Source of the DNA: Odiellus spinosus
Taxonomy: Eukaryota > Arthropoda > Arachnida > Opiliones > Phalangiidae
Direction of reading: 5' to 3'
NCBI GenBank assembly: GCA_963920705.1
Contig: OY987234.1
Location: forward strand, 20,293,794 to 20,357,793
DNA: 64,000 nt
In this document: piece by piece, positions 12,516-24,456 of the stretch
How positions within the stretch are numbered: the stretch's first letter is position 1
Layout: each line of letters begins with the position of its first letter
Program-made: the position numbers and the translations under genes
Notes under the pieces: generated by a model
Told to the model about the DNA's origin: nothing
What the model saw: the letters and a program-made list of their open reading frames with translations, nothing else
The model's database searches: none

Positions 12516-14088
12516 AAACTCTTTTCTCATAAGTAAAATTATAGAAGCAAAAGTTCTTGATCATCAACTAATTTTGTAGCTTTGTTATGATTTTTCAAAA
12601 CATTTGATGACCATGGAAATATTCTAAGCTATTGCTGTATTCCCAAGTTCTTATGGGATTGAATGAGTTCTTGGTTGATAATAATAATAATAATATGTGT
12701 TTCACAACAAAAAGTTGCATATACGTGAACAAAACCCACTTTCCTGTAAAGTTGCGGTAAATTATTTTTGTTAACTTTAATAGCTTTAGAATTGAGAAAT
12801 ATAATCCCTTAAATTGTTCTTTTTACGGACATAAAACCCCATTAAAAGATTGCCTACTTTAAATATGCCCAATTTAGTTTGTTTCACTTTTATTTTTCAT
12901 TATGTATAAAGTTAAGACTCCCTGTATCTCATATAGGTCAACAAAATTAGAGATAACGTTTACCCTATCATTTTACACGTTACCAACTCCAGGTGGAATA
13001 GACAATATACGTTGAAATTGCTCTGGTAATGAACTTTTCCATTGGGATTACTTTTTAGCTAAGCCTAATTACAATTTTATTCCGCGACGGAATGATTTAC
13101 ATCTGCTTATAATGACTCTTTTGTTCTCGAGTTGTTTGAAATTAAGCTATTAAAGGAAAGCATTAATACCCAACGTTCTCATATAGATGATAAAAGTAGT
13201 CTAGCAAACTGCCTCACTTGAACAAGAATCGCGTAGTAATGAATGCTCCATGGGGAGTGATATATATTTTGAATCTTCATGAAAATGCCATCAAATACGT
13301 AAAATACGGGGTCACTTAAGGGCTGAAGTTTTAAGTTTAACCCATTTGACACTCAATAATGACTTAATAATAGTTTTCAGTGCCCTAGCTTTTAGCCCAA
13401 GAGCAATTTTCCTCGGAAAATCGGTATTAGCCTTTATTGAACTATAACACAGTCTGTAAGATCAGGCAGCTCTTGGGCCTCTTCAGTATTAGTAACCCGT
13501 CAATCTATACCTATTGTATTCTAAAAAAGTGTTTTATAAAACCAGTCTTCATGACTGGGCCTAATTTTGTGGCGATCCGATTTTTTCACCCATTTTGCGA
13601 ATGAAATTTATTCCCAAATGTAAATTTACATTGTCAAAAGATGTATTCTCAAGTTCTACATATGATTTGAAATTGTTTTCGTTGATCAAACGTTGCCAAA
13701 AGCTCATAAATTATTTGCAGAATAAGTTATGAACTTTTGTTTTCATTAATATAACCAAATGAATATTTTTACAATTAATTGTTGAAACCAAAACTGCAAT
13801 GTGTCGGACCCCTCCCTATTTTATTCCCCGCAATTAGGGTCTTGATAGCTAACGTTTTTCCGTTCCATCTGCTCTCTGCATCCGGCAACTATATCAATTA
13901 GGAAAGATTCGTTATAATTCTACAGTTGGAGAGGAAGAAGGGGTGACGCTTCGGAGAAGAGACCTTGTTCTACATAAAAACGAGATAAAACATCTATCAT
14001 GATTTATTCTAAATCCGTGAAGTTTACATCAGGATAGAGGAGTGTTTTCGCGGGTCATCCGTTGTTGTGTCGGGCTGTCGTCTATCCT

Positions 14089-17000
14089 ATGGCGCGGATG
14101 TTGTCAGGTAGAGACGGAGAGTGATAAATCCTCGATTCCTTGTAACGTAAAACTTATCTAGAAGCGTGCGGGATAGTTTCTCTTACATATACACGTAATA
14201 TTCCCTTGGGCCATGGATTTTTCGCTGCCTCGACTTTCTCCGATACTTTTGGAGAGCTCAGCTGCAGGCTGCTACATGACTTAGAACGAGATTGTTGTAA
14301 CTCGAAATATTTCTTAACATATAGTACCAAGAACTCATTTAACCACGTAGACTACAGCATTATAGCCTCTGGTACCATCCTCCCATACTTTGTAGCCAAA
14401 ATTCGTCCGCTATTCTTCGCTCACAACTGAAAAAGTACTAGAGCGCACTCATTTCTTAAGTGCATAAATAAGTTCTTAATAGTATGTTTCGCCAATAATT
14501 TTCCAGAATTACCAAGCTATTTCGGTTAAACTTTGAGGGAAAAATAACTTTTGGTAAAACTCCAATATCAATCTCTCTTCTTCGCGACCATGGGGTTAAT
14601 CACTCGACGTAATCAGTCTATAAGCCTAGTTACCAAAGTGATTACGTAATTGACAACGTATTTAGGTTTGCCAAAGGCTGTAGTCAGTTACGTCATCGCG
14701 TAGTCGGTGTGCAGATTTTAGGGAAGCTATTAACCCCTAGAGGAGACCATTATGCGAGGCAATTTTGAGTTCAAAACGAACTTTTAGGAGATAGGACATT
14801 TATGCACATTCCAGTATAGGAATAGTGTGAATTTTGAGATATACGAGGGGTATTATTATACATTATATTTACACTTTGTGCAATCTCTGACTTTTAAGTT
14901 CGTTCGATGTATTTAAACCAATAAGAACGCGTAGCTTTGGTCACGTGTTGGGATTAGTTCTGTCTCTCTTCGTGTGAGATTTTCTACCCCAACATCACTT
15001 CATTGATCCAAGGCTTCCCCTTACCATTTTAGGGTTTGAACTCTGGAAGGGACTGGCAGCTGCATCTTTCAGATAAAAATTGGTTCTTTTTTTATAACTC
15101 GCGTAACTAAAAGTCACTTTTACCTTAGAGCACTACCAAAGGTTAACTTATACCTTCTATATTCCTTTTCCTAGTCTCAGGAATAATTGACCAATGGTAT
15201 AGCCTTCTCTTACACCGCGCTTGACTTTTGCACGCTGCTCCCACGCGACTGATTCTATTTGAAGCACGGGTTAGAGAGTTGATACCAAATACGGAGTGCA
15301 TTGGGTCGCGAAGTAAAATTAAATTGAATTCAATACAGGAATTGTAAGGTTCAAGGGTTTTGGGTTCATTGAACAAACGGGATGACACGGCTTATTCGTT
15401 TGGTATAAGATTACTGTACAAACCTCGGGAGAATACCCCAACTTTGTAATAAAAGTTTCACGGTTTAAAGTGGTCCATAAACTCTTTCGAAAGGGATTGT
15501 AAAATGAGTGAAAAATGGAGAATACTAATTTTCGAAATTAATGTGAACAGAGATTTTAACTATTTAGGTACTTAAAGGGAGAATGCAACCAACAACGTTT
15601 TTATCGATTACATTAAATATGCCATAATTCACCAGTAAAAATGTTTTCAAACAAATATTAAACTAGAAATAAGTTTAAAACGGAAAATAGGCTTAGCTGG
15701 ATTCACGGAGATTCTGAATTTCTCCCCATTGAAGGGTCAGCGACCAATCACGAGGGGCGCGGGGATCTTTCTCTGACCAAAACTACAATTTCACCCTATA
15801 ACAAAAGCTTTTAGTTGGGTAATGTTCTTGTACTGTTAGATTTCTTACTAACAGGTAAGTCTGTAAAGAAAATATTTTAGATTGTCTAGGTGTTGTTCTT
15901 CTTCTGATTTAATATCTAATTAAATATAATATATCATCGCAGTTTTTGGTTACCCTTTCCATCCTCCCTTTAAATAAGTTTTTTTTTTTTACGCGTTAGA
16001 CCCTGATATATTGGGTATTTATATCTAAAAATAGTAGCTCTGAGATTGAGACTTTGAGAGAAAAATAAATTCACCCTAAAATCGAAACCATGTAAACATT
16101 TAATAAACTATACTTTACTTGTTCTTTTACGGTATTCTGATTCTCTAAAAGAATAATCTAGGCCTATTTTTGGTAGACTAGAAAAATAAACAAGATGACT
16201 AAGGCTATAAGAGAAGCCACACCCCGAGACGCTTTATAATCCCGTCATCGACCCAGTCCAAAAAATCCCGGTTATCCTCTCTAAAAATCAGCTCACAAAC
16301 TGAAGAAAAACATAGTGTCATTTAAGGCTTTAATTGAATTAGCATATCGGCGTCTTTAAAACGGTGTTGGATTCGCGGGATAATGTTTAATAAGAGGAAC
16401 GTTTTTAACCTATTCTTTTGTCGTTTCCCTTATATTTTTACATTCAAGATAAGTTCGCGAACGTTTTTTAGTCTTCCCACTTTTAAAAGGAAAGGGCTCG
16501 GTAATGACTAGACGGAAATAAAACACATTTTCCCGCCAAATAATAAGAGGATTTGTTTTCGGCTCCCAAGAGTTCAAAGTTCATTAGTTCCGGGAAAAAG
16601 GATACGCGTATAACATCGTTAAACCAATAGAATTAAAGTCAGGGAGAAAGAAAGGTGCTTGGTATGAGATTATTACTCCTCCTTTCACTGTATTGCTTCT
16701 TAAGTCATTGGACAGAGGATAATGTAAGTAGAGAACCCTCCTTATAGCTGTTAATATCACTTTACGCTCGCTCCTTGCCGTGTTCCCGTGGAACGATTGG
16801 GATTATCTATTATCAAATTACGGTATGGTACACGTAGAATATATTCCTTCACGCTCGGTGATTCTTTCGTACGTGTTTCTTACTTCAAGGGGTAAAAACT
16901 ACCATTACTTTAGCTTCCAATAAAATATGTAATAACTATCTTCGCGATGCGTTTGTCTGCTTCTGTATATAACCAATTATATGCGAGATGTTTGTGCATT

Positions 17001-20000
17001 TCTTGAATTTTTTGTATAACCCCGAAAAGTATTTACCAATTATGAAATTATGTACTGGATAATCGATTTTTATCGCACCCTCATTGGTGTGTTTACTTAA
17101 AGAGATTAAAGTGAGTATAAATCAAAACGAAAAATCGTCTGCTAACGCGTGAGACGTCTTGTTTCCTAACGTAACTTTTACAGAACTCATAATTTGTGCA
17201 TAAATATCTGAAGTGGTAAGATTGTACAACTCTTAACCTTTACTCACCAATCATACCTCACTTTACGATAAGTTCGATAACACTTGAGATTATTTCAATT
17301 TTTTAAGAAATGTTCTTAGTCAAAGCTATACTTTAAGTGCAGGTAGGTTATATGTTATTCATCTTATAGGTCAAAGTTAGGTCAAAGAGGTCATACACCT
17401 TCTTATTTTTAATCCTTAAATCAGACACCAACACCTTACGTTGCTAAGTCCGAAATCCAGATAACACGTCAAGTAATATCTTATACGGCTTCTTTTCCTC
17501 ACCCTTCCCTTACTTTTCTTAAAGATTGACTAATAGCATTAACTCGTAATTTTCCTCTGTCGATTCCCCTTGTCGCCGTAACTCATTCCATTAAGCCTTA
17601 AGGGATTGGGAATGTCATTTTTCTTGACAATGCAATCTTTCTTTCTCTCCCTTTCGCCATATTATAGGTAAGCGAGCTTCCTTCGACGCCTGATGGGCTG
17701 TATTCCGTGGAAAGATAACAAAAGTGTCCGAGAAACGTCGAAACATTAAAGAAGGTGCTGCGAATTCACCCCCCCTCTGTATCATTTCGTTCAAGAAATC
17801 GTCTGTAGCAGGGTGTCTGGAATACATAAACAATCGAAAGAAGACCAGACCTCTCGACGTTACGGGTTCTTAAAAAGCGGTTTCTTTCAACGCGAGAAAC
17901 GGTCGAAAAGGATTTACGCAATCTGAGTGAGTGAACCTGCGAGATAGTGGACGTTGCTTTTGCCTTTTGGTACGAGTGAGATGAAGAAAAAGAAGAATGG
18001 AAGATGAAAGTGTTACGACAGCAGCGGTGGTACCGGAGTAAATGCCGGAATGGAATCGCAGCAACCGACGCACTTTACAGGCGTCCGTTAAACGAAATAA
18101 ATGCCGTTTCAAACTTAAGATGGCATTCGTTCTTGGGTAAGTTTTGACCCTCAAGACAGTTTCCTAAACTCTCTCATCCTTAAAGGGAGAATGCAACCTA
18201 ACAAATAGGCTTAGCTGGATTCGTTCTGATCCGGTATTCCAAATATGAAGGCCATCGATCAAGGTTATTGGCCGCTAATCCTTCTATATGGGGAGTTCAG
18301 GATCTCCATGAATCAGCTAAGCCTATTTTGATGGTTTTAAATTTATTTCTAGTTTAATATTTGTTTTACTGTTGGATTAGGCCTATTTAAACGATAAGGA
18401 ATCGATAAAAAAATCAGTTGTTAGTTGCATTCTCCCTTTAGTGTCAGATTCACTCTTAGTTTTCATCACGTTTTGATTTGAAATCCTGGTATAGTCTGTA
18501 CAAAGAACTTTGATATATTTATTTTGAGATCAAGGGAGCTGAGATTTGCTGATAAGTAATTAATTGTGGAATTAACTATACTATCTTACGCGTTGAATTT
18601 GATCAAGGTCAAATTAGAAGCTTAGAGAATTAAACCAAATGCTAACGTGATAATAATGAGCGCTGTTATTTATAACTAAATCTTATAGACTAGTTAAAAG
18701 TTGTTTATAATTTTAATTTCTTAATAAGATAGGTGTCTTCAATTTGTATGCAATATGCATTCTTCAAATTCAAGGTTGAAAACTCGTTAGTTTCTTATCT
18801 TACGACATGCAAACCAAACTGATTCTAACTATAGGAGGCTTTTATCTCAAAATTTATCACTTTTGAAGTCTGTTTAGTTCAACTTTTTGAAGCAATGTGT
18901 TTAAAGGGAAACGGGGTTGTGTTATAGCTTCAGGAGTAACTTGAGAGTTAAGGGGTTATCCTAGGTATCCTAATTGTTCTGAATTCACTCGGATCTATCG
19001 AACGAATCGTTTGTCTTCTTTTGGTTCGTCCCCTTATCCATTATAGAGAAAGTGTAAAAGAGGATGGCTTCCAAGAAATCGTGTACTTGGTGATACCAGT
19101 ACCTATTTATCGATTTGCTTGAAATATTCGTGTTGTAACTCTATTTCGTTGAAACAATTTCCTTTAAGGGACTTTGACACGATTAAGTTGGAAACTCGGT
19201 TGTACAAATTATTTGTACTCGAGAGTTCCAAAGTTCTATGCACTTTCGAATAATAATGTCTTATATTTTCTTTTACAAGCGTTCCTAAACGTTTAATTGT
19301 CGTATTGATGTTGACTAAAAATACAGAGAAGGAATACTCTTACCGCTTTACATTACAGTATTATGTTTTATAGAATACAACTGCTTCAAATTTTAAATTA
19401 GTACATTTGTACCTTAAAGGGACTATCTGACCCTATTTTTCAGGTTTAGCAGACTACGTTGACCATAAAAAATTGTACAGTCAAAGCAAGGCTATCTGCG
19501 TAAGGGAAGGTGCTTTAAAGGGGGCAAATTTCAGAGCAGAAAGGGAGTATAAACAGAAGCCGATGAAACCCTCCTTTGAAGTCTATTACTCCCTGGTCTT
19601 GTCTACCCCTCTCTGTATGGGTTAGTTTCAAAAAGCGCGATTCGTACGCCTCCTAACGGTAGATGTTTTCGGAGCGGGAGTTCGTCGAGCGAATATCTCT
19701 AGCAGCCTCGGAGTTCGTCAAAAAAACTTCGTCGTTTGTGGAGAGAGAGAATTTCCAATTTTGCGTAGACAGGGGGTATGAAGTAGGACCCCTCTGATCT
19801 AGTAAAATTGTGAATTTTACCCATACAGAGAGGAGCGCTATATCGAACATTAGAGTAGTAGACTTGAAAGGAGGGTTTCATCTACTTCTGGTATAAACCA
19901 AATCAAAACACAGGCAACGACTTGTTTCCTAACCTAACCCGCTCTAGCTTTAGCACTAGTTTAGGCTAAATCAGTTTATTAATTCACCCTAAATTTGTAT

Positions 20001-23000
20001 CCTTATACTACCTTTAACAAAACTAAAACTATTCTCATGAATTGAAAAATTTTTAAGATTTCGACGTACCACACGCGCGTGTTTGCGATGATCCATTATT
20101 TCTTTCGTAACCTCTCTATTGTCTTTTCTTTTACAACCCGGGTCTACAACCTCTTCTTTTTTTTTGGCGGAACGTACCAAAAACCATTTATTTTAAAAAA
20201 AATCTTATAAAAGAAAAGCGTTTTTATTCGTGCTCGACGTGAGCTAACTTAAGTACGTACGTCTTGATTCGAAAAATATGACCGCGATGCGAACCACTTT
20301 CAAAAGATAAAATTTTTCTTAAAAAAGAGAGAGAGAGAAAAGTGTCTTTTGTGAATTTCTCTGAATGGTTCACTTTTGTACTTGTTCGTTTTTCCTTATA
20401 AACATTTTTTAAATACGGAACAAAACCGTTACATTCGAGCAGTCGGAGCACTTCTTACTCTTTTATGTTCACACATTTAAATAAGTTAATTTTTAACAAC
20501 GAAAAAAGGTTAATTTTAAACTTTAAAAGTGACTACGAGACGAAAAAATTAATGGCTTTTTATTATTTAATTTTTCTTGTAGGCTAGAATGTTTCTATAA
20601 TTATAAAAGCGTTATTTCTCCGTTACGGTTTTGTGAATACTGAATAGAGTTTGTTATTTTTTTTTTCGTATGTTTGGTTATCGCAGGCTGGACTCGGTTC
20701 ACGGATCGCGATTTTCAGCCCGAACTCTTCTCAAAGATCTTCACCTTCGCCAATATTCCTTGTTCTCCGATGGCCTGCTTGTTGGTAAGAAACGGAAAAA
20801 CTACTTATATCATATCACACCTAAATATAAGAGTTTGTTTATTCTTCCTTAATCTTTTTTTTCCGGTCGAAATTCGAGGTTAGAGAACCTTGTTGTTTAA
20901 TTTCGTCTTAGACTGGGTGAATGATAAAGTATTGCCCCTTCTTACACGATTATGAGACAATGTTATTTATCAGTCCAATGGTTTTTTTCATTTATCTACC
21001 TCCTATTGTTGAATATATTGATTTATTTAAACGTGTCATAAGTTAATTAATTACTATTGCTCCCCCCTATAAGTTAAATAGTTGTATTCAAATATTATAA
21101 CCAGCGATTTTTTCGGTATACGCGACGCCCTGTGGCAGTTTTTGGCATTATATAATCCCGCTTTTCATTGAGCCGCTAAGACCGCTTAAATTTTTAAAAG
21201 TAAGTTTTATTTGTCAGCTTTGCTTTGGGTGTCTCTGTTGATGTCCACGGACATAGTGGCTGGCAAATCGTCGGCTATTCGGCGAATACAAAACCTTCAC
21301 CCTTATCACCTTCATCATTGGAGCCCGTCGAAAGAAGGGCCCGACTACGACTACATTATCGAAGCGTCGCCGGACGAGGACGAGGACGAAGAACCCCCTA
21401 GATTGCTTCCCGCTCCAGATATTGGACACCGACCTCCTCCTATCCCTCAACGCCCTGTACCTCGTTACCCGCCTCAACGACCGCCTTTGCCAGGCCGACG
21501 AAGACCACCCGGTATCAGACCGACGGAGTATTACCCCAGACCGTCGTCATCGACTGACCCGGGCGGTGGTCTTTCTCCAACTACGCAATCGTTTAACGGG
21601 AATTTTCACATTTCCCGAGACCAATTCGTGCCATTTGAACCCGACGACGCCCGAACTACGCGACCGTCCCGTATCGGTAACTACGCTCAAACGGGTAACT
21701 TTCGACCCCCGGAACAAACTTTGTCGTTCGTCAGTCCCAGTGACGGTTTTACCCCGTCGGGACCCCCGGTTCGACATATGGGAGTGGCGCAAGCGGGTAT
21801 CAATCGGGAAAGAATTCGATTCACGACTCCGGAAGAAGACGAACAAGACGACGAAGAGGACGATACCGTGACCCCGGTGGATGATCGATCCCTGTATTAC
21901 AGTCCTCCCGCTCCAACAACGACCGTCGGACCAGTTTACGTTCCCACCGCCGTGAACCGAAACGGTTCTAGGGACAGAACGCTCGGGGATGATCCTAGGT
22001 TAGGCAAAGACGGTTCTCGGTTATCGCCCCCCGAAACGGACCCTTTACAGTACAAACGATGGCAAAAAGAGCCTCCCCCCGTGACTATCAGAACGCCCCC
22101 CGGTCTCCACGGTAGTAACGGGATGACAGAGACATACTACCCCAGTGAATTTACTAGTCAAAATCCTTACTGGACTGACCATTCTCGGACGACGACGCTC
22201 CCTTCGGTTTATGCCCTCGATCGACCGGATTCTAGAGATGGTCCACCGGGTGTTCATCGACCGAATTCTAGGGACGAACCTCCAGTTATTCATCAACCTG
22301 ACAATAGGGATCCTGAAGAAGATTCGGAAGATCCGACTGACCCAACGGACCACGAACGTTACGTTAATTGGCCCACCGTCATTTCGGTTTCTAATGGGCC
22401 CTCAACGACAGAAAGGAGACCACCGACGGGTTTGGAGACAACCTCGGTGACCAAGTCTGGGGCGGAAAACGGTAGTTCCGAACAGCCAATCAGCGACAGT
22501 GATCGCAAAACCAGGACGCTCTCTACCGGGGCAATCGCTGGTATCGCCATCGGGATCTTGGCTCCTTTGGCTTTAGTCGCTGGTAATGCTATTTTTTACC
22601 GACTACGAACCAGCGGATTTGAAAGGTAACGTTTTTAAATTTTCTACTGTTTTTTTTAGGTGCCATGGCGTACGTAGTCTACGGTCGCCATTTTAAAAAC
22701 GTCACCCATAAAGCGGATGGTCGTGGTAGTCTGGCTGAACGCGGTAGTTACATCGACGATTCCGTAAGACCAAGCGGCTACATGAACAGTCACATCGAAC
22801 TACCAAAGGTATACAGAACGTCCAGAGATATCGCGATACAAGCTACGCTTTACTAGATTACATTTAACGCGAATAGTCTTTGGAACAAGCCTTACGCTGT
22901 CGCCACCTTACCCCCGAATGAATTTCTTAAATTTTTTGTACAAAATCCTCGGTGATATATACCTTATTCCTAAATTAGAATGAGTTCACCTTGGTTCGAA

Positions 23001-23218
23001 CGCTAAGCCTAATTTATTAAATTTACATTTGTTAATACGGTAGTTAGGTCGCTAATCCTACCGAAGCTAGGTGGATGTAAACATATATTCTGACCCATTT
23101 TTTACAGGAAAGTTCCGAGGAGATGACCTCCTTGGACAATGATTCCTTCTTGAACAGTTTAGAAGCGGTCACCATCCAGAACTACTGGGCGGAAAGCGCG
23201 AAAAACACTAAAGTGTGA
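14089..23218 (+). CDS. Type I single-pass membrane protein, proline-rich ectodomain, family not recognised
   Basis: The best model has four coding exons: 14089-14107, 21218-22582, 22660-22808 and 23108-23218 (1644 nt, 547 aa, phases consistent). Exon 1 gives only MARMLS plus one base. Spliced to 21218 it makes a textbook signal peptide, MARMLSALLWVSLLMST, which is why I chose this start. Residues 23-443 form an acidic, Pro/Arg/Asp-rich, Ser/Thr-rich, probably unstructured ectodomain (PDEDEDEEPP, RPPPIPQRPVPRYPPQ, later repeats of RPDSRDGPP type). The transmembrane helix is at about 444-469 (GAIAGIAIGILAPLALVAG, finished by exon 3 with AMAYVVY). The roughly 78-residue cytoplasmic tail (TSLDNDSFLNSLEAVTIQNYW, ending KNTKV) looks conserved in character and may bind a PDZ-type partner. 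The 7.1-kb first intron is full of mobile-element relics. I do not recognise the family. AATAAA lies at about 23408. Confidence is high for exons 3-5 of the frame and moderate for the first exon. Confidence 0.75.
15576..15770. mobile_element. TTAA-flanked MITE, left part only
   Basis: After TTAA (15572-15575) the sequence AGGGAGAATGCAACCAAC begins an element. It shares AATAGGCTTAGCTGGATTCA and AAACTAGAAATAA with the copies at 18184 and 60660. No right end is present, so it is truncated at about 15760-15780. Confidence 0.6.
16664..16723 (+). other. Orphan signal-peptide-like exon candidate
   Basis: ATG at 16664 opens 20 codons reading MRLLLLLSLYCFLSHWTEDN and ends exactly at a strong donor, GTAAGTAGAG. 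It would be a convincing first coding exon. However, its phase 0 end does not match the acceptor at 21218 (phase 1), and no matching downstream exon was found. It may be an alternative first exon or a chance ORF. Confidence 0.3.
18184..18437. mobile_element. TTAA-flanked foldback MITE, complete copy
   Basis: It starts AGGGAGAATGCAACCTAAC after TTAA (18180-18183) and ends GTTGCATTCTCCCT before TTAG (a decayed TTAA). Inside, AATAGGCTTAGCTGGATTC is repeated in inverted orientation as AATCAGCTAAGCCTATTTTG, so the element can fold back. It lies in the first intron of the membrane-protein gene. Confidence 0.8.
19554..19890. mobile_element. Inverted-repeat element with GTATAAA target duplication
   Basis: The ends CAGAAGCCGATGAAACCC and its near reverse complement (ending CATCTACTTCTG) bound the element. 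GTATAAA occurs directly outside at 19547-19553 and 19891-19897. Arms remain alignable for about 80 nt, including ACCCCTCTCTGTATGGG and CCCATACAGAGAGG. CA...TG termini with a 7-8 bp duplication resemble hAT- or P-type non-autonomous elements; the family assignment is inference. Confidence 0.75.
20687..20784 (+). other. Exon-like segment, not compatible with the main transcript frame
   Basis: A pyrimidine tract and AG at 20686 precede a 98-nt segment open in two useful frames, ending at a strong donor, GTAAGA. If joined between 14107 and 21218 it would shift the frame and stop after about 13 codons of the next exon, so I leave it out of the coding model. It may be an alternative or poison exon. 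Confidence 0.3.
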
Positions 23219-24456
23219 AACCAAAAAATGGACACGTGATTGGCTTAAAGGGGTAGGGGACCGCTTGATGACCAATGCTATGTAGTTAGTAGAAAAAGGC
23301 GCGTAAATTAAAAATTATATCGACATAGAGAGATTATATTTAAACAAACAAATATTTTCAAAAATATTTCTTTTAACGAAACCAACCAAAAATAACAAAC
23401 TTCCAAAAATAAATCTGTAGGACCAAAGACATTTACTTTCTATCATATTATACCTTTACGAACTTTCAGTTGTGTTTTCTGTGATATTATAACGTCTCGT
23501 TAGTTAAATTTTATATTTTAATCTAGGCTTTTAACGTTTCCGAGATCTCTATACGAACCTTTTTATTTGGGAACACTTTTTACTTCGGGGAAACTTTTTG
23601 GGAATAAGAAACCTTTTTAAAAATAATACCACCTTATCAGATTAGGACAAAATTAACAACACGTAAGATCTATTTAATTCTACAGAATATTTAAAATTGA
23701 AAGGCTGATGATAATAATAATTATTCTTATAAATTGTTCAGGTAGGATGTCTTACATAATTCATACTTACAGGTATCCATATACTTATGTTAATGTGACT
23801 GTATGGCCTGATTGTATAAAATAGTATTTATTTTTTCAATAGGGTACACAATTATGAAATTCCCTTAAAGTCCATGCGCGAGTGAAGATTGTTATTAGGT
23901 TAAAAATGTCAAAAGTACGGCATTTTCATTTAAAAAAAAATTGTATTTAAAAATTTAAACAACCTTATGTCACTTTTCACTTCCTTTTGAAAGCTTCAAA
24001 TATTTTAAATTAATAATTTATTCCGTTTAATTTTAATAAATGCCCAATTTTTAACATTAAACTATATCTTGTACGTGGACTTTAAAAATTGAAATAACAC
24101 GTAATTTACAGTCACAATTCTTGGAACCCCAAAACATATTTAAGAAATACTTAAAATTAAACGTAACTGGTTGTGATATCGTGATTTTTAATATACATAA
24201 TATATGGTTAACAAAATAATAACCATCACACTAGTTAAACTTAAAAGCTATTGGACTTATAACAACACAATATAGATTTTTTTCGTTGTTAGAACAAATA
24301 TAAAAGAAACAATTGTTGGTGTATTTTGTCTAAAACTTCAGGACAAGAAAGAAAAAAAAAACCAAAAAAATCATAACAAAATATGATGCAAATAAAAAAA
24401 TATTTTAAAACATTTTTAAAAATCTAACAACTACTAAAAAAAATACTTTTACGTCA
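23219..24456. other. 3' flank of two convergent genes, no coding sequence seen
   Basis: This is very AT-rich DNA between the stop of the membrane-protein gene and the stop of the LRR gene on the other strand. It presumably holds both 3' UTRs. I see no gene or repeat of note here. Confidence 0.6.

Larger units (their letters stand above)
4028..14088. other. About 10 kb with no convincing coding sequence
   Basis: After the STRIP 3' UTR this stretch is AT-rich and has no ORF with recognisable protein similarity. The open frames at 5863-6066, 7108-7428 and 11060-11356 lack family resemblance and splice context. It contains several short mobile-element relics (6586-6801, 9452-9935, 12087-12262), a two-copy satellite-like repeat (about 8049-8393) and CAGGGA-type dispersed repeats (10540-10865, 12480-12515). 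Stretches with more CG, at about 4780-5040 and 11220-11900, could be untranslated first exons or regulatory DNA of the membrane-protein gene that starts at 14089. That is inference from base composition and one good donor only. Confidence 0.6.

Noticed and set aside
19989-20180. Lys-rich minus-strand frame
   Set aside because: It has no ATG at the proposed start, no splice context and no family similarity; its composition matches low-complexity intron DNA.
21422-21871. 149-codon alternative plus-strand frame, and similar minus-strand frames at 21547-21846 and 22045-22353
   Set aside because: These are shadows of the GC-richer main exon of the membrane-protein gene. The main frame alone gives the signal peptide, the helix and matching splice phases.
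22583-22629. Continuation of the membrane-protein exon to the stop at 22629
   Set aside because: The donor at 22583 joins to 22660 and completes the hydrophobic helix (LVAG/AMAYVVY) and the conserved tail. Reading through gives a charged, truncated end.
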